64,000 nucleotides of DNA from Paeniglutamicibacter terrestris (GCF_012271785.1 NZ_JAAWVT010000014.1:1-64000), one strand, 5' to 3'; counted from the first letter of the stretch, positions 27,549-36,578 are shown. Made by a program: numbers and translations. The notes: a model not told the origin generated them from the sequence alone.

Positions 27549-28445
27549 TTAGCGTTTTGCTACAAAGTCCTTAAGCCATGGCACCAATGCTGGCCCGAGG
27601 TCAGCGCGATCGCAGGCTAGGGAAATAACGGCCTGGATGTAGCTGAGCTTGTCACCCGTGTCGTATCGTCGGCCGCGGAAAATCACTGCGTGCACTCCAC
27701 TACCCGGACCCTCGGCGCTTGCCAGTGTTTGGAGGGCATCTGTTAACTGAATTTCTCCACCCCTGCCCGGGCCGGTCTCATCTAGTACCTCAAACACACG
27801 CGGGTGAAGGATATAGCGGCCAATTACCGCGAGGTTTGAGGGTGCTTCTTCGACCGATGGCTTCTCCACCAGACCATTAACCTTGACGAATTCTTCTCCG
27901 TCGACGGCCGAGACATCGGCACAGCCGTAGGCGCTGATCTGCTGGGGGTCAACTTCCATCAGAGCAATGACGGAACCACCAGTCTTTTCCTGGACGTCGA
28001 TCATGATCGAGAGCAATTCATCACGCTCGTCAATCAAATCATCGCCCAGCAGAACCGCAAACGCTTCGTCGCCCACGTGCTGCTTGGCACAGAGGACCGC
28101 GTGGCCGAGCCCCTTCGGATCGCGTTGGCGAATGTAATGTATATCACCGAGAGAAGTGGCTTCCCGAACGCGCCTAAGCTTCTCCGTGTCGCCTTTGGCT
28201 TCGAGGGTCGCTTCCAACGACGGAACACGGTCAAAGTGGTCTTCAAGAGCACGCTTGCTTCGTCCGGTAACCATCAAGACGTCGGTTAGGCCAGCGCGTG
28301 CAGCCTCGGCCACCACGTACTGGATGGCGGGCTCATCAACAACTGGAAGCATTTCCTTGGGCATGGCCTTGGTCGCTGGCAGGAAACGAGTTCCCAACCC
28401 TGCAGCCGGAATAACAGCCTTGATTACACGCCTACTTTGAGTCAT
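27549..28445 (-). CDS. galU: UTP--glucose-1-phosphate uridylyltransferase (GalU)
   Basis: A 298-residue pyrophosphorylase producing UDP-glucose from UTP and glucose-1-phosphate. The N-terminal nucleotide-binding signature AAGLGTRFLPATKAMPKEML, the uracil-binding QRDPKGLGHAV, the D-D pair in VLLGDDLID, and the sugar-binding VEKPSVEEAPSN are all in place. Length is normal. UDP-glucose feeds the glycosyltransferases of the wall-polymer region and GalE. The start is ATG 28445, but the ribosome site is weak. It lies 43 bp downstream of coaD on the same strand and ends in a hairpin terminator, so it may be the last gene of a short transcript. Confidence 0.97.
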   Translation of the reverse strand: MTQSRRVIKAVIPAAGLGTRFLPATKAMPKEMLPVVDEPAIQYVVAEAARAGLTDVLMVTGRSKRALEDHFDRVPSLEATLEAKGDTEKLRRVREATSLGDIHYIRQRDPKGLGHAVLCAKQHVGDEAFAVLLGDDLIDERDELLSIMIDVQEKTGGSVIALMEVDPQQISAYGCADVSAVDGEEFVKVNGLVEKPSVEEAPSNLAVIGRYILHPRVFEVLDETGPGRGGEIQLTDALQTLASAEGPGSGVHAVIFRGRRYDTGDKLSYIQAVISLACDRADLGPALVPWLKDFVAKR

Positions 28446-28488
28446 GGTTCTGACTTTACGTCATGGAATGAACAAACTCAGAACTCAA

Positions 28489-28971
28489 TTACGACGACTG
28501 GGTTGGATTGCGCAAACGCTTCAATACTGTTCGTGGCAAATAGTCCGAAACGTCGCCCCCGAGAGATTGGATCTCTTTGAGGAGCGAGGAGGAAAGGTGC
28601 GTGTACCGGTTATCTGCAGCCAAAAACACTGTTTCCACACCGGTCATGTGGCGATTCATCACGGCCATGGGCGTTTCATACTGATAATCAACGGTGGAGC
28701 GAAGCCCTTTAACGATCGCATCGGCGCCATGGAGCTTGCAGAAGTCTGCCAATAGACCTTCGCCCATCGGCTCTACGCTCACTCCGCGTAAACCACCAAT
28801 GGTCTCGCGAACCATCTCAAGGCGTTCATCGGCGTCAAAACGGTACTTCTTCGAGTAGTTCGTGGATACGGCCACGATGACTTCATCAAAGAGATTGCTT
28901 GCACGGGCAATGATCTCAACATGACCATTATGGATGGGGTCAAAAGACCCGGGGCAGACGGCTCGACGCAT
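28489..28971 (-). CDS. coaD: phosphopantetheine adenylyltransferase (CoaD)
   Basis: A 160-residue enzyme that transfers AMP from ATP to 4'-phosphopantetheine, the fourth step of coenzyme A synthesis. The H-x-G-H nucleotidyl transfer motif is in CPGSFDPIHNGHVEI, and the C-terminal THLSSSLLKEI matches the ISSTxxKE motif. GLRSTVDYQYE gives the pantetheine-binding segment. Length is normal. In many actinobacteria coaD directly follows rsmD. Here the two minus-strand genes are separated by about 2 kb carrying two plus-strand genes. Confidence 0.97.
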   Translation of the reverse strand: MRRAVCPGSFDPIHNGHVEIIARASNLFDEVIVAVSTNYSKKYRFDADERLEMVRETIGGLRGVSVEPMGEGLLADFCKLHGADAIVKGLRSTVDYQYETPMAVMNRHMTGVETVFLAADNRYTHLSSSLLKEIQSLGGDVSDYLPRTVLKRLRNPTQSS

Positions 28972-29086
28972 ACAGTGAAATCTACCAAGCCCACCTCGTT
29001 CATTCCCCGTTCGGCCCGCCTAAAGACTCTGCGTGTCGTTTCGGTGCTTTGGCAGTGCTAAATCAATCTCAAGCAATAATGGAGTC

Positions 29087-30298
29087 ATGTCCACTCACGT
29101 ATTTCCGTGGCAGCGCATGGCTGCTGGTGCCAACTTGCTTTCTCCCAGCGGCGACCTTGGTGTCACCATATTTGAGGAAATCACCACCCTCGCAGCGAAG
29201 CATGATGCCATCAACTTGGGACAAGGTTTTCCGGACACCGATGGTCCCCACATCTTCAAGAACATCGCGGCCAGCGGTGTCGCAGGCGACCTCAATCAGT
29301 ACGCCCCGGGGGCAGGAATACTCCCCCTTCGCAAGGCCATTTCGGATCACCAGCGGCGTTTTTACGATTTAGATGTTGACTACAACGACGAAATTGTCGT
29401 GACTACCGGCGCCACCGAAGCCATCGCGGCGGCGATCCTGGCTTTTGTGCAACCGGGCGACGAGGTCATTACCTTTGAACCTTTCTACGATTCCTATGGG
29501 GCAACTATCGGGTTGGCTGGTGGCGTGCATAAGACCATCGCTCTGAGTGCTCCTAGCTTCCAGCCCGACATCGAGGATTTGCGCGCCACCTTCACCGATC
29601 GAACTCGCATGGTGGTCCTGAACAATCCACACAATCCAACGGGCGCCACCTTTGACAAAAAGGTGCTGGCTGAGATTGTTGCGTTGGCAACCAAACACGA
29701 TTGCCTCATTCTCTCCGATGAGGTTTATGAACATCTCACCTATGGGGTTACCCATATTCCGATCGCGTCGTTGCCCGGGGCCTGGGAGCGTACGATCACC
29801 GTATCTTCGGCTGGGAAGACCTTTTCATTCACCGGGTGGAAGGTTGGCTGGGCAACGGGACCAGCTGAGCTCATCGCAGCCGTTCGAACTGTCAAGCAAT
29901 TCTTGAGTTACTCCTCGGGCACCGCGTTCCAACCCGCCGTTGCCGAAGCGCTGGGCTCCGACAAATCATTCTTCGATAATTTTGCTCGCGATCTGGGTGA
30001 GCGCTGCGAAATTCTTGCCGGTGGATTGGAAGCTGCAGGAATGACGGTATATCGCCCGCGTGGTACCTACTTCATCGTCGCCGACGTGGCACCGCTGGGG
30101 TTCGACAACGCCCTGGATCTGGCTCGTCAAATGCCCGAATCGATCGGAGTTGCAGGCATTCCACTCTCAGTCTTCTGCCAACCGGACGGGGCTGAGCGGA
30201 CTCGAACCCTCATGCGATTTGCCTTCTGCAAGAAGCCGACTTTACTCATGGAAGCATCCACCCGGTTGTCCCTACTATCCGCAAAGCTGGGTGGCTAA
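29087..30298 (+). CDS. PLP-dependent class I/II aminotransferase
   Basis: A 403-residue fold-type I aminotransferase. INLGQGFPDTDGP near residues 45-57 is typical of the YbdL/kynurenine-glutamine transaminase-like group. VVLNNPHNPTGATFD and ILSDEVYEHL hold the PLP-binding Asn and Asp/Tyr. SSAGKTFSFTGWKVGW carries the Schiff-base lysine. The phosphate-binding Arg lies near the C-terminus (RFAFCKK). Possible roles include transamination of methionine, aromatic or other amino acids, or N-succinyl-diaminopimelate; the sequence does not decide. The ATG at 29087 is the likeliest start because homologous-looking sequence begins soon after, although its GGAG is only 2 nt away; a GTG at 29033 is the alternative. 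It is followed at 2 bp by the methyltransferase gene. Confidence 0.88.
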   Translation: MSTHVFPWQRMAAGANLLSPSGDLGVTIFEEITTLAAKHDAINLGQGFPDTDGPHIFKNIAASGVAGDLNQYAPGAGILPLRKAISDHQRRFYDLDVDYNDEIVVTTGATEAIAAAILAFVQPGDEVITFEPFYDSYGATIGLAGGVHKTIALSAPSFQPDIEDLRATFTDRTRMVVLNNPHNPTGATFDKKVLAEIVALATKHDCLILSDEVYEHLTYGVTHIPIASLPGAWERTITVSSAGKTFSFTGWKVGWATGPAELIAAVRTVKQFLSYSSGTAFQPAVAEALGSDKSFFDNFARDLGERCEILAGGLEAAGMTVYRPRGTYFIVADVAPLGFDNALDLARQMPESIGVAGIPLSVFCQPDGAERTRTLMRFAFCKKPTLLMEASTRLSLLSAKLGG

Positions 30299-30300
30299 GG

Positions 30301-31080
30301 GTGGCACAGCGTGCCAGCCGCTGGCTCAGCCAACTTGGAGCCCATGCGACCCTGGAAGAAGACGAGTTCGTCCCCGGTGCGTGGGTCTTGTCGTTAGGCG
30401 ATGCCCAACAATCCCATGTTAACGTTGCACACCCAGAAGAAATCTTCTACGAGTATCTTCGTCGATTGGCAAACCATGTGGATGAGCAGGCCGCGCCGGG
30501 AGTCCCCCTACGTGTGCTCCATTTAGGCGCCGGTGCCTTAACCCTTGCTCGCTATATCCAAAAGTTGCGCCCGGGCAGCGATCAAGTCGCCGTTGATTTG
30601 GAGCGTGAGCTACTTGACTTCGTCTTAGACGCGCTGCCGATGGCAGATCCTCACAAACTCAGGACAATCATTGGTGACGCTCGGGAGGTGTTGACCGGTG
30701 AACTAATCAATGAATCATTCGATATCATCGTTCTCGATATCTTCAGTGGCTCTGGCGCTCCGGAACATCTAACTGTTTCATCCTTTTACGCGGAGATGGA
30801 TGCGCTGTTGTCACCCGGGGGGATCATCTTGGTCAATGTCGGCGATGACCCGCCCTTTTCCTTCGCGGATACTCAAATTAGCGCCATCTCGGAGATTTTC
30901 ACCACGGTGATCGGCAGTGCACCTACAGAGATCTTCACTCGAAAATATCCTGGCAACATGATTCTCGCCGGCACCCAAGCCAAGCTCGATCTGGCAAGGG
31001 TGGAAAGGTTGCGCAGTGCGGGCCCTCATCCGGGGACCGTGCTATTTGGTTCCGACCTGGATGGGTTCGGCAAACCATAG
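30301..31080 (+). CDS. spermidine synthase-like methyltransferase fold protein
   Basis: A 259-residue protein with a Rossmann-type SAM-binding fold of the spermidine/spermine synthase family. Motif I is VLHLGAGALTLARYI (about 71-85). An acidic residue ends strand 2 (QVAVDLERELLD). IIGDAREVL is the third element, and FDIIVLDIFSGSGAPEHLTV corresponds to the D-x-F/Y catalytic loop. Substrates are unknown. Orphan actinobacterial members without speD cannot be assumed to make polyamines. It begins 2 bp after the aminotransferase stop at a GTG, so the pair is co-transcribed. Its 3' end overlaps the 3' end of rsmD on the opposite strand by 39 bp. Confidence 0.82.
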   Translation: MAQRASRWLSQLGAHATLEEDEFVPGAWVLSLGDAQQSHVNVAHPEEIFYEYLRRLANHVDEQAAPGVPLRVLHLGAGALTLARYIQKLRPGSDQVAVDLERELLDFVLDALPMADPHKLRTIIGDAREVLTGELINESFDIIVLDIFSGSGAPEHLTVSSFYAEMDALLSPGGIILVNVGDDPPFSFADTQISAISEIFTTVIGSAPTEIFTRKYPGNMILAGTQAKLDLARVERLRSAGPHPGTVLFGSDLDGFGKP

Positions 31081-31644
31081 TCGTGTTTCGCCGTACTTCT
31101 TCTCAGCGAACCTTTCCATGCCGGCCGGCCAGATAGGTTCTGGAGATCGGGTGGATCGCTCGATCACCACTGTAGCGTCAACGTCGAGGACCAATGAGAC
31201 CTTTTCCAAGGTTGTCGCTAGTTCTTCTTCGCTCAAGGGGTACGGCGGATCCATGAATACGAGGTTCCATGATTTCCCGGCGGTTCCGCCAGGGACTGGT
31301 GCGAAAGAATCGAGAACGCTGTCCACCGAACCACGACGAACACTCACCAAGGCGCTGTTCCGCAGAGCCTTGTTAACTAATCCGGCGTTTGTTTGGCATA
31401 CGGCCACCGCCTTGGGCGCCAGTTCTACCAGCAAGACCGAACGCGCGCCCCTGCTGGCTGCTTCAATGCCTAACGACCCAGCGCCAGCGTATAGATCCAA
31501 TACGCGTGCGTTGGCTAGGACGTCGTAACTTTCAAGTCTGGAGAATAAAGCCTCCTTGACTCTGTCGGTGGTTGGCCGGGTGGAGTCCCCTGGCACGCTC
31601 TTGAGTGGAATGCCTCCGGCGGCGCCGGCCACAATACGAGTCAT
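31042..31644 (-). CDS. rsmD: 16S rRNA (guanine(966)-N2)-methyltransferase (RsmD)
   Basis: A 200-residue SAM-dependent RNA methyltransferase that modifies G966 of 16S rRNA in the 30S subunit. RIVAGAAGGIPLKSV and TRPTTDRVKEALFSRL are the RsmD N-terminal signature. VLDLYAGAGSLGIEAASRGA is SAM motif I. LVFMDPPYPL carries the catalytic D/N-P-P-Y motif. The ATG at 31644 is chosen because the family begins there and GGGGA lies upstream. It follows recG by 7 bp. It overlaps the converging methyltransferase gene by 39 bp at the 3' end, an arrangement that leaves no room for an intergenic terminator. Confidence 0.95.
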   Translation of the reverse strand: MTRIVAGAAGGIPLKSVPGDSTRPTTDRVKEALFSRLESYDVLANARVLDLYAGAGSLGIEAASRGARSVLLVELAPKAVAVCQTNAGLVNKALRNSALVSVRRGSVDSVLDSFAPVPGGTAGKSWNLVFMDPPYPLSEEELATTLEKVSLVLDVDATVVIERSTRSPEPIWPAGMERFAEKKYGETRLWFAEPIQVGTK

Positions 31645-31651
31645 GGTAGAT

Positions 31652-33865
31652 CTATCCCCTTTCCAGGAATGCTTGCATGTCTTCATCGACCCATGCTTCA
31701 ACGGCCGACTGCAGCCCGGGATAAGAATCCAGACTTACTTCTCCTGCAACAAGTGATTCGGCGGTAGTACGAGCACGGGCAATGAGTTTAGCGTCCTTCA
31801 TGACGCGTAAAACCTTGAGTGCCGATTTGGAACCGGATTGGCTCGCGCCGAGGATATCGCCTTCCCGGCGTTCATTCAGGTCGGATTCGGCGAGGATGAA
31901 TCCGTCCGTGGTCGATTCTACGGCCTGCAGTCGGGCCACTGACGGATGATCCGCATCAAGCCACGTTGCCATCAAACACGTTCCGGGTAAACCACCGCGC
32001 CCAACACGCCCCCGCAGCTGATGCAATTGCGATATGCCAAAGTTTTCGGCGTCAATGATCACCATGAGCGTTGCGTTGTGCACGTCGACACCGACTTCGA
32101 TGACGGTGGTGGCCACCAATATGGCAGCTTTTCCGCTATCAAAAGCCTGCATGGCTTCGAATTTTTCATCGCTAGACATCCGGCCATGGAGGGCACGAAT
32201 CTCGGTGTCGGCAAAGATCGGCATGGACTCCAAGATTTCCATCATCTTCTCAACCGTCATCGACGCCGGTTTTGGGGGCCCGTCACCGGCTGGCGCTTCG
32301 CTTTCCGGGTCGGCGGCGGCCGGCAAGAAGTCGTCCTCGGCTGTCTTCTCACTAATCCGAGGGCAGACGACATAGACCTGGTGGCCTTTTGCTGTTTCCT
32401 CGGCGATGCGAGTAAATAGCCGCTGTTGCATCTTCGGAATCTGGAGCGGGACCAGATGCGTTGAGATAGGTGCTCTACCCGGAGGGAGCGACTTCATCAG
32501 ACTGATCTCAAGGTCCCCAAAAACTGTCATCGCGACGGTTCGTGGAATCGGAGTCGCCGTCATAACCAGCATGTGCGGGGGTGTTTCCGCCTTGGAGCGC
32601 ATGGCATCACGTTGCTCAACACCGAATCGGTGCTGCTCGTCAACGACTACCAGTCCCAAATCCACGAAACTCACCATGTCGGCGAGCAGAGCGTGTGTCC
32701 CCACAAGGATTCCGGTCTCTCCGGAAGCCGCTCCCAAGAGCGCCTTTTTCCTTTGCGCGGTGTTCAGCGAACCGGTCAGGATATCCACGCGTGTGGCGCG
32801 AGGGTCCGATCCTAATTCTCCACCGGCGCCCAAGGAACCAAGCAGCTTCCTGATGGACTGATAGTGCTGCTGGGCCAGCACCTCGGTGGGGGCCAGCAGT
32901 GCCGTCTGTCCTCCGGAATCAATGACCTGCAACATGGCGCGCAGTGCCACGAGTGTCTTGCCCGAGCCCACCTCGCCCTGGAGCAGCCGGTTCATCGGAT
33001 GTCCGCGGACCAAGTCAGCGGAAATCTCCATGCCAGAAGTGATCTGCCCATCGGTGAGGGTGAACGGAAGTGTCTTGTCGAACGCCGATAGCAGCCCATC
33101 GGATGAACCGTGACGAGCGATGGCCGGCTGCTGCAAGCGATAGACGCGTCGCTGTGCCAAGGCCAGTTGCAGGAGGAATGCTTCTTCGAAAGCAAACCGC
33201 GTTCTCGCGGCGTAGCCTTGTCCGACGGTCTGCGGCCGATGAATGTTTTCGTAAGCCAACACCCGAGTTGGAATTCGTTGCGTTTCGAGAATTGCCTCGG
33301 GAATGAATTCCGGGAAGCCACTGGGCGAAACTCCCGCTAGCACCAACGCCAAAACGTCTCGGATCTTCTTGTTCGGGAACTTTGCCGTGGCCGGGTAAAT
33401 GGGAATGGGACGTGGGTCGGCATCGGCCGCCGTGTCGAGCAACGAGTAATCGGGCTGCGTAAGTTCCAGATGGTTGCGGTAGATGGTGACTTTGCCGCTG
33501 AACATGGCCGTGGATCCGACCTGCAGGTCACGCTTGGCCTCGAAGCCATTAAAGAACGTCATGCGAAGCGTCGACTGATCCGGTCCAAGGGCATCGGAGA
33601 CGACGACTTCCAACAGGAAACCGGACCGTGACTGCATTCGGCGTTGATTAACCGATTGCACCTCTGCGACGATCGTGACATCGTCTCCCACTGGCAAATC
33701 CGAGATCTTGGAAAGCTCTCCGATTTCCATGTAGCGACGGGGAAAATGCGCGAGCATCTCCCCCACCGTTACATAGCCAAAAGCAGTTTCGACCTTGCGA
33801 GCGGTAGCTGTTCCAAGAACTGAATCCAACGTGGTTTCGGGCGTGAAAAGTTGATTAGGCGTCAT
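31652..33865 (-). CDS. recG: ATP-dependent DNA helicase RecG
   Basis: A 737-residue SF2 helicase that remodels stalled replication forks and Holliday junctions. An N-terminal wedge/OB region (about 1-200) with VTIVAEVQSVNQRR is followed by helicase motifs: RLLQGEVGSGKTLVAL (motif I, about 298-313), LLAPTEVLA (Ia), VVDEQHRFGVEQR (motif II, DEQH), VMTATPIPRTVAM (III), ILVATTVIEVGVDV (V) and QLRGRVGRGG (VI). There is a variable acidic insert (EDDFLPAAADPESEAP) in the second lobe. It overlaps the DAK2 gene by 11 nt, showing translational coupling in the operon LCP2-DAK2-recG-rsmD. Confidence 0.97.
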   Translation of the reverse strand: MTPNQLFTPETTLDSVLGTATARKVETAFGYVTVGEMLAHFPRRYMEIGELSKISDLPVGDDVTIVAEVQSVNQRRMQSRSGFLLEVVVSDALGPDQSTLRMTFFNGFEAKRDLQVGSTAMFSGKVTIYRNHLELTQPDYSLLDTAADADPRPIPIYPATAKFPNKKIRDVLALVLAGVSPSGFPEFIPEAILETQRIPTRVLAYENIHRPQTVGQGYAARTRFAFEEAFLLQLALAQRRVYRLQQPAIARHGSSDGLLSAFDKTLPFTLTDGQITSGMEISADLVRGHPMNRLLQGEVGSGKTLVALRAMLQVIDSGGQTALLAPTEVLAQQHYQSIRKLLGSLGAGGELGSDPRATRVDILTGSLNTAQRKKALLGAASGETGILVGTHALLADMVSFVDLGLVVVDEQHRFGVEQRDAMRSKAETPPHMLVMTATPIPRTVAMTVFGDLEISLMKSLPPGRAPISTHLVPLQIPKMQQRLFTRIAEETAKGHQVYVVCPRISEKTAEDDFLPAAADPESEAPAGDGPPKPASMTVEKMMEILESMPIFADTEIRALHGRMSSDEKFEAMQAFDSGKAAILVATTVIEVGVDVHNATLMVIIDAENFGISQLHQLRGRVGRGGLPGTCLMATWLDADHPSVARLQAVESTTDGFILAESDLNERREGDILGASQSGSKSALKVLRVMKDAKLIARARTTAESLVAGEVSLDSYPGLQSAVEAWVDEDMQAFLERG

Positions 33866-34817
33866 GCGTGCAAAGGTCAGTGACTGAAACGTTGACCGGT
33901 GAGCCCATACCTTTGATCACGCTGAGTGCTGCCTCTGCCTCTGGCACGTGAACGTGGACCCGCCAACGGTACCCCTCCTCGGTGGGGTTGACCGGGCTCA
34001 TGATGACCGAATCGCCGATGGCATCGAGCTGTCCGCGTAGGGTTGCTGCACCCAAGGCATCCAAATTGATCGTGCACATGACTTCCACTCCGGTGTCCCT
34101 ATTCTGGACTTGGTGGATATGTGGGTCTTGGATGCCGTAGCCGTGAAGTTGTGAGTATTCTTCGTGGTCAATGGTGAGTCCAAGGAGAGTCCCGCGCAGT
34201 TCATTAAGAATGATCAGCACGCCCACTGCTCCCGCATCAACGATCTGGGCCGCATGTAATTCGCCCAGTTCGTTTTCTGTTGCCACCACGCCACGTTCGG
34301 CCGCAAGGCACAAAGCGTCCAGCAGTTCGATCAGTGCAGCTCTACTTTCGGGTTCCAAAGCGCTGGAGCGCACAGTCGTCAGAGCAGCATCGGAGACCAC
34401 TGCCATCACCGAAAGCATGGTCCCCGATACTGGATCGCTGAGCGCTGACCAGGCCCTGACTTTCCCGCGTTCCAACGCCGTGGCGAGAACCGGGGCGGTG
34501 AGGCGTTCAACGCCACTCAACGGTTCCGCCATCCCTGCCATGAACACAGCCAATAAGGTGCCGGAATTACCTCGTGCCGATTCCATCGCCGCGCGGGAGG
34601 CCATGGTCATTAGCTCACCAATGTCTGCAGTTTCCAATTTGGAGATGGCATCATGGGCACTTCGTGCGGTCAGGTATAGGTTGCTCCCGGTGTCGCCGTC
34701 GGCTACCGGAAAGATATTGATCGCGTTGAGCCGATCACTATGATTCCCGAGGCTCTTAACGATGCGTTGGAGCCACGTTGCCAGGGCCTTGGAATTGGCG
34801 TGTATTTTTTGGTTCAT
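33855..34817 (-). CDS. DAK2 domain protein, FakA/YloV-like
   Basis: A 320-residue DAK2 (dihydroxyacetone kinase L-like) protein. The ATP-binding signature INIFPVADGDTGSNLYLT, with the D-G-D-T-G loop, lies near residues 30-47. ARGNSGTLLAVFMAG and GARDNSG-like Ser/Gly segments follow. YloV/FakA proteins combine such a kinase domain with a DUF1949/DegV-binding part and phosphorylate fatty acids; this shorter protein has only part of the C-terminal region, so substrate identity is uncertain. ATG 34817 is given. GTG 34832 with AAGGA 4 nt upstream is equally plausible and adds five residues. The gene sits between LCP2 and recG as in many actinobacteria and overlaps recG by 11 nt. Confidence 0.85.
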   Translation of the reverse strand: MNQKIHANSKALATWLQRIVKSLGNHSDRLNAINIFPVADGDTGSNLYLTARSAHDAISKLETADIGELMTMASRAAMESARGNSGTLLAVFMAGMAEPLSGVERLTAPVLATALERGKVRAWSALSDPVSGTMLSVMAVVSDAALTTVRSSALEPESRAALIELLDALCLAAERGVVATENELGELHAAQIVDAGAVGVLIILNELRGTLLGLTIDHEEYSQLHGYGIQDPHIHQVQNRDTGVEVMCTINLDALGAATLRGQLDAIGDSVIMSPVNPTEEGYRWRVHVHVPEAEAALSVIKGMGSPVNVSVTDLCTHDA

Positions 34818-34839
34818 GGTGTGGATGATCACTGGATCC

Positions 34840-35886
34840 TTAGAGCCCGTTATCCGTGACGAACTTTCCCACCTTGTCATCCTGGAGCGCGTCGGCAAAG
34901 GAACCAATAACATCCATGTCCGGTACAACGATGGACTGGCCATCGGCGGAGCGCCCGGTTCCCTTATTCGGAAGCGTGAAGAAGTGCATGTCACTTGACC
35001 GCACGTTCGCCATGGTGGTTCCCAACTTTGCTACCTTGACGGCGTCCAGGGTTTCATCCACTGCAACGTAAGGGGCGAATTGCTTGACCGTCTCGGAAAT
35101 CTTGGCCGGGTCGGTCAACGTTTCCTTGGACATTAGCGTGCTCATGACAGCCTTAACGTACAGCTGCTGGTTGCGAACGCGCTGATAGTCCCCATCCTTG
35201 AAAGCGTAGCGTTCACGGACGAAGGCAAGGGCTTCCTCGCCTTTAAGAGTCTGAACTCCCTTCGGGAAGACAAAGCCATCCTTGAGATTCTGCTTGAAGG
35301 CGATGGGGTTATTGATTTCGACCCCACCCAACGCATCCGTCAGTCCTTTGAAGCCCTCAAAGTCAATGGAAGCGACGTGATCGATACGCGTATCAAGCAA
35401 CCCTTCGAGGGTCTGAACTGCTAAGGCCACTCCCCCATAGGCGAAGGCCGCATTGATCTTGGCGCTTCCATGTCCGGGGATATCCAGCCACGTGTCGCGC
35501 ATGATTGAGGTGACGTAAACACCTTCACGGTTTGAGGGGATGTGAACCAACATCATGGTGTCGGAGCGACCACCGTTAGGGAGCGATGCAAAGTTCTCTT
35601 CACCTTGGTCGGTTGCCCGCGTGTCATTACCCAACAGCAGGATATTAACCGCGTCCTTAGAAGCCTCTGCCTTTACTGGCCGCAAGGATTCCTCTGGGAA
35701 GGCATTGGGCAGCTTCTCGGTTCCATTGTCGAAGCTGCGTGCCAGCGAGAAGAGGTATCCTCCGGCCACCAGCAGGGCAATGAGGACCAGAGATACTGCA
35801 CCAAGCAGCACCATCAATCCGGTGCGCTTCTTCTTTTTGGGCGTTTCGTAGCTGGCGCCTTCATAGGAACCATTCATATGTGTCAT
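34840..35886 (-). CDS. LytR-CpsA-Psr (LCP) wall polymer ligase 2
   Basis: A 348-residue LCP protein with one N-terminal membrane helix (about 22-45, after the basic stretch PKKKKRTGL) and an extracytoplasmic LCP domain. Visible landmarks include VNILLLGNDTRA, RSDTMMLVHIPSN, SIMRDTWLDIPGHG, KINAAFAYGG and FVRERYAFKDGDYQRVRNQQ. It is a close paralogue of the LCP gene 8 kb away; the match covers the whole domain, including the C-terminal LPxxGxGxSxDGQSIV segment. Both would attach lipid-linked glycopolymers to peptidoglycan, possibly with different polymers or conditions. ATG 35886 has GAGAGG upstream. It is divergent from the lipoprotein gene. Confidence 0.95.
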   Translation of the reverse strand: MTHMNGSYEGASYETPKKKKRTGLMVLLGAVSLVLIALLVAGGYLFSLARSFDNGTEKLPNAFPEESLRPVKAEASKDAVNILLLGNDTRATDQGEENFASLPNGGRSDTMMLVHIPSNREGVYVTSIMRDTWLDIPGHGSAKINAAFAYGGVALAVQTLEGLLDTRIDHVASIDFEGFKGLTDALGGVEINNPIAFKQNLKDGFVFPKGVQTLKGEEALAFVRERYAFKDGDYQRVRNQQLYVKAVMSTLMSKETLTDPAKISETVKQFAPYVAVDETLDAVKVAKLGTTMANVRSSDMHFFTLPNKGTGRSADGQSIVVPDMDVIGSFADALQDDKVGKFVTDNGL

Positions 35887-35951
35887 TTATGCCTCTCAAG
35901 CAATTACTCCATTACATCCTAGTCATGTCCCACGCCCGGTAGGCTGTTTAA

Positions 35952-36503
35952 GTGCCTAGATCGATGTTTACCAGACCAGATACCTTGAACTCACAGTCTT
36001 CTTTCAGAATTGAGCGCCCCCGTACGCCGCTCCGTTTCAGGGCCAGCACGAGTATTGTGCTTGGCCTTTCGGGGCTAGCAGTTCTCACCGGATGCGCACC
36101 TATCGCCAATGTTCAGTCCGCTGATGACGCGGGGAATCCACTGTGCGCGGAGATGATGGTGGTACTGCCACCAGAAGTCGCAGAACAGCAAAAACGTCAG
36201 ACCAACAGCCAGGGAACTGCGGTGTGGGGTGATCCTGCGCAATTGGTTCTACGTTGCGGGGTCACTGCTCCGCCACCGTCCACAGATCCCTGTGTCAGCG
36301 TGAACGGCGTGGATTGGTTGGCCAAGGAAGGCGAAGATGCCTGGACGCTCACCACCTATGGTCGTGCTCCCGCCACGGAGCTGGTCTTTGACCCTAACGT
36401 CATTCCATCGAGCACGGTTTTGGCAACACTCTCCAGCGCAGCATCCAAGATTCCGGCCGAACGTACCTGCACCACCGTGAGCAAGACCGTCGACGTTCCC
36501 TAA
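35952..36503 (+). CDS. DUF3515-like lipoprotein
   Basis: A 183-residue probable lipoprotein. After a charged N-terminus, a hydrophobic segment ends in the lipobox LTGC (about residues 45-48), so Cys would be lipidated and the rest exported. The mature part has four further cysteines (CAEM, LRCG, DPCVSV, RTCTT) and the segment WTLTTYGRAPATEL, which resembles the actinobacterial DUF3515 family; this assignment is moderately sure. No function is known. It starts with GTG 35952 and has an unusually long region before the membrane segment, so ATG 35964 or a later start is possible. It is divergent from the LCP2 gene and convergent with ddl. Confidence 0.75.
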   Translation: MPRSMFTRPDTLNSQSSFRIERPRTPLRFRASTSIVLGLSGLAVLTGCAPIANVQSADDAGNPLCAEMMVVLPPEVAEQQKRQTNSQGTAVWGDPAQLVLRCGVTAPPPSTDPCVSVNGVDWLAKEGEDAWTLTTYGRAPATELVFDPNVIPSSTVLATLSSAASKIPAERTCTTVSKTVDVP

Positions 36504-36520
36504 CCCCATAAGCAACGACA

Positions 36521-36556
36521 GGGGCACGGCACCAATCCAACGTGGTGCCGTGCCCC
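36521..36556. terminator. bidirectional terminator between lipoprotein gene and ddl
   Basis: A perfect 14-bp stem (GGGGCACGGCACCA with TGGTGCCGTGCCCC) encloses an 8-nt loop between the converging genes. TTGATGTTT follows on the plus strand and TGTCGTTGCTT on the minus strand. Confidence 0.8.
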
Positions 36557-36578
36557 TTGATGTTTGGGATCAGAATCG

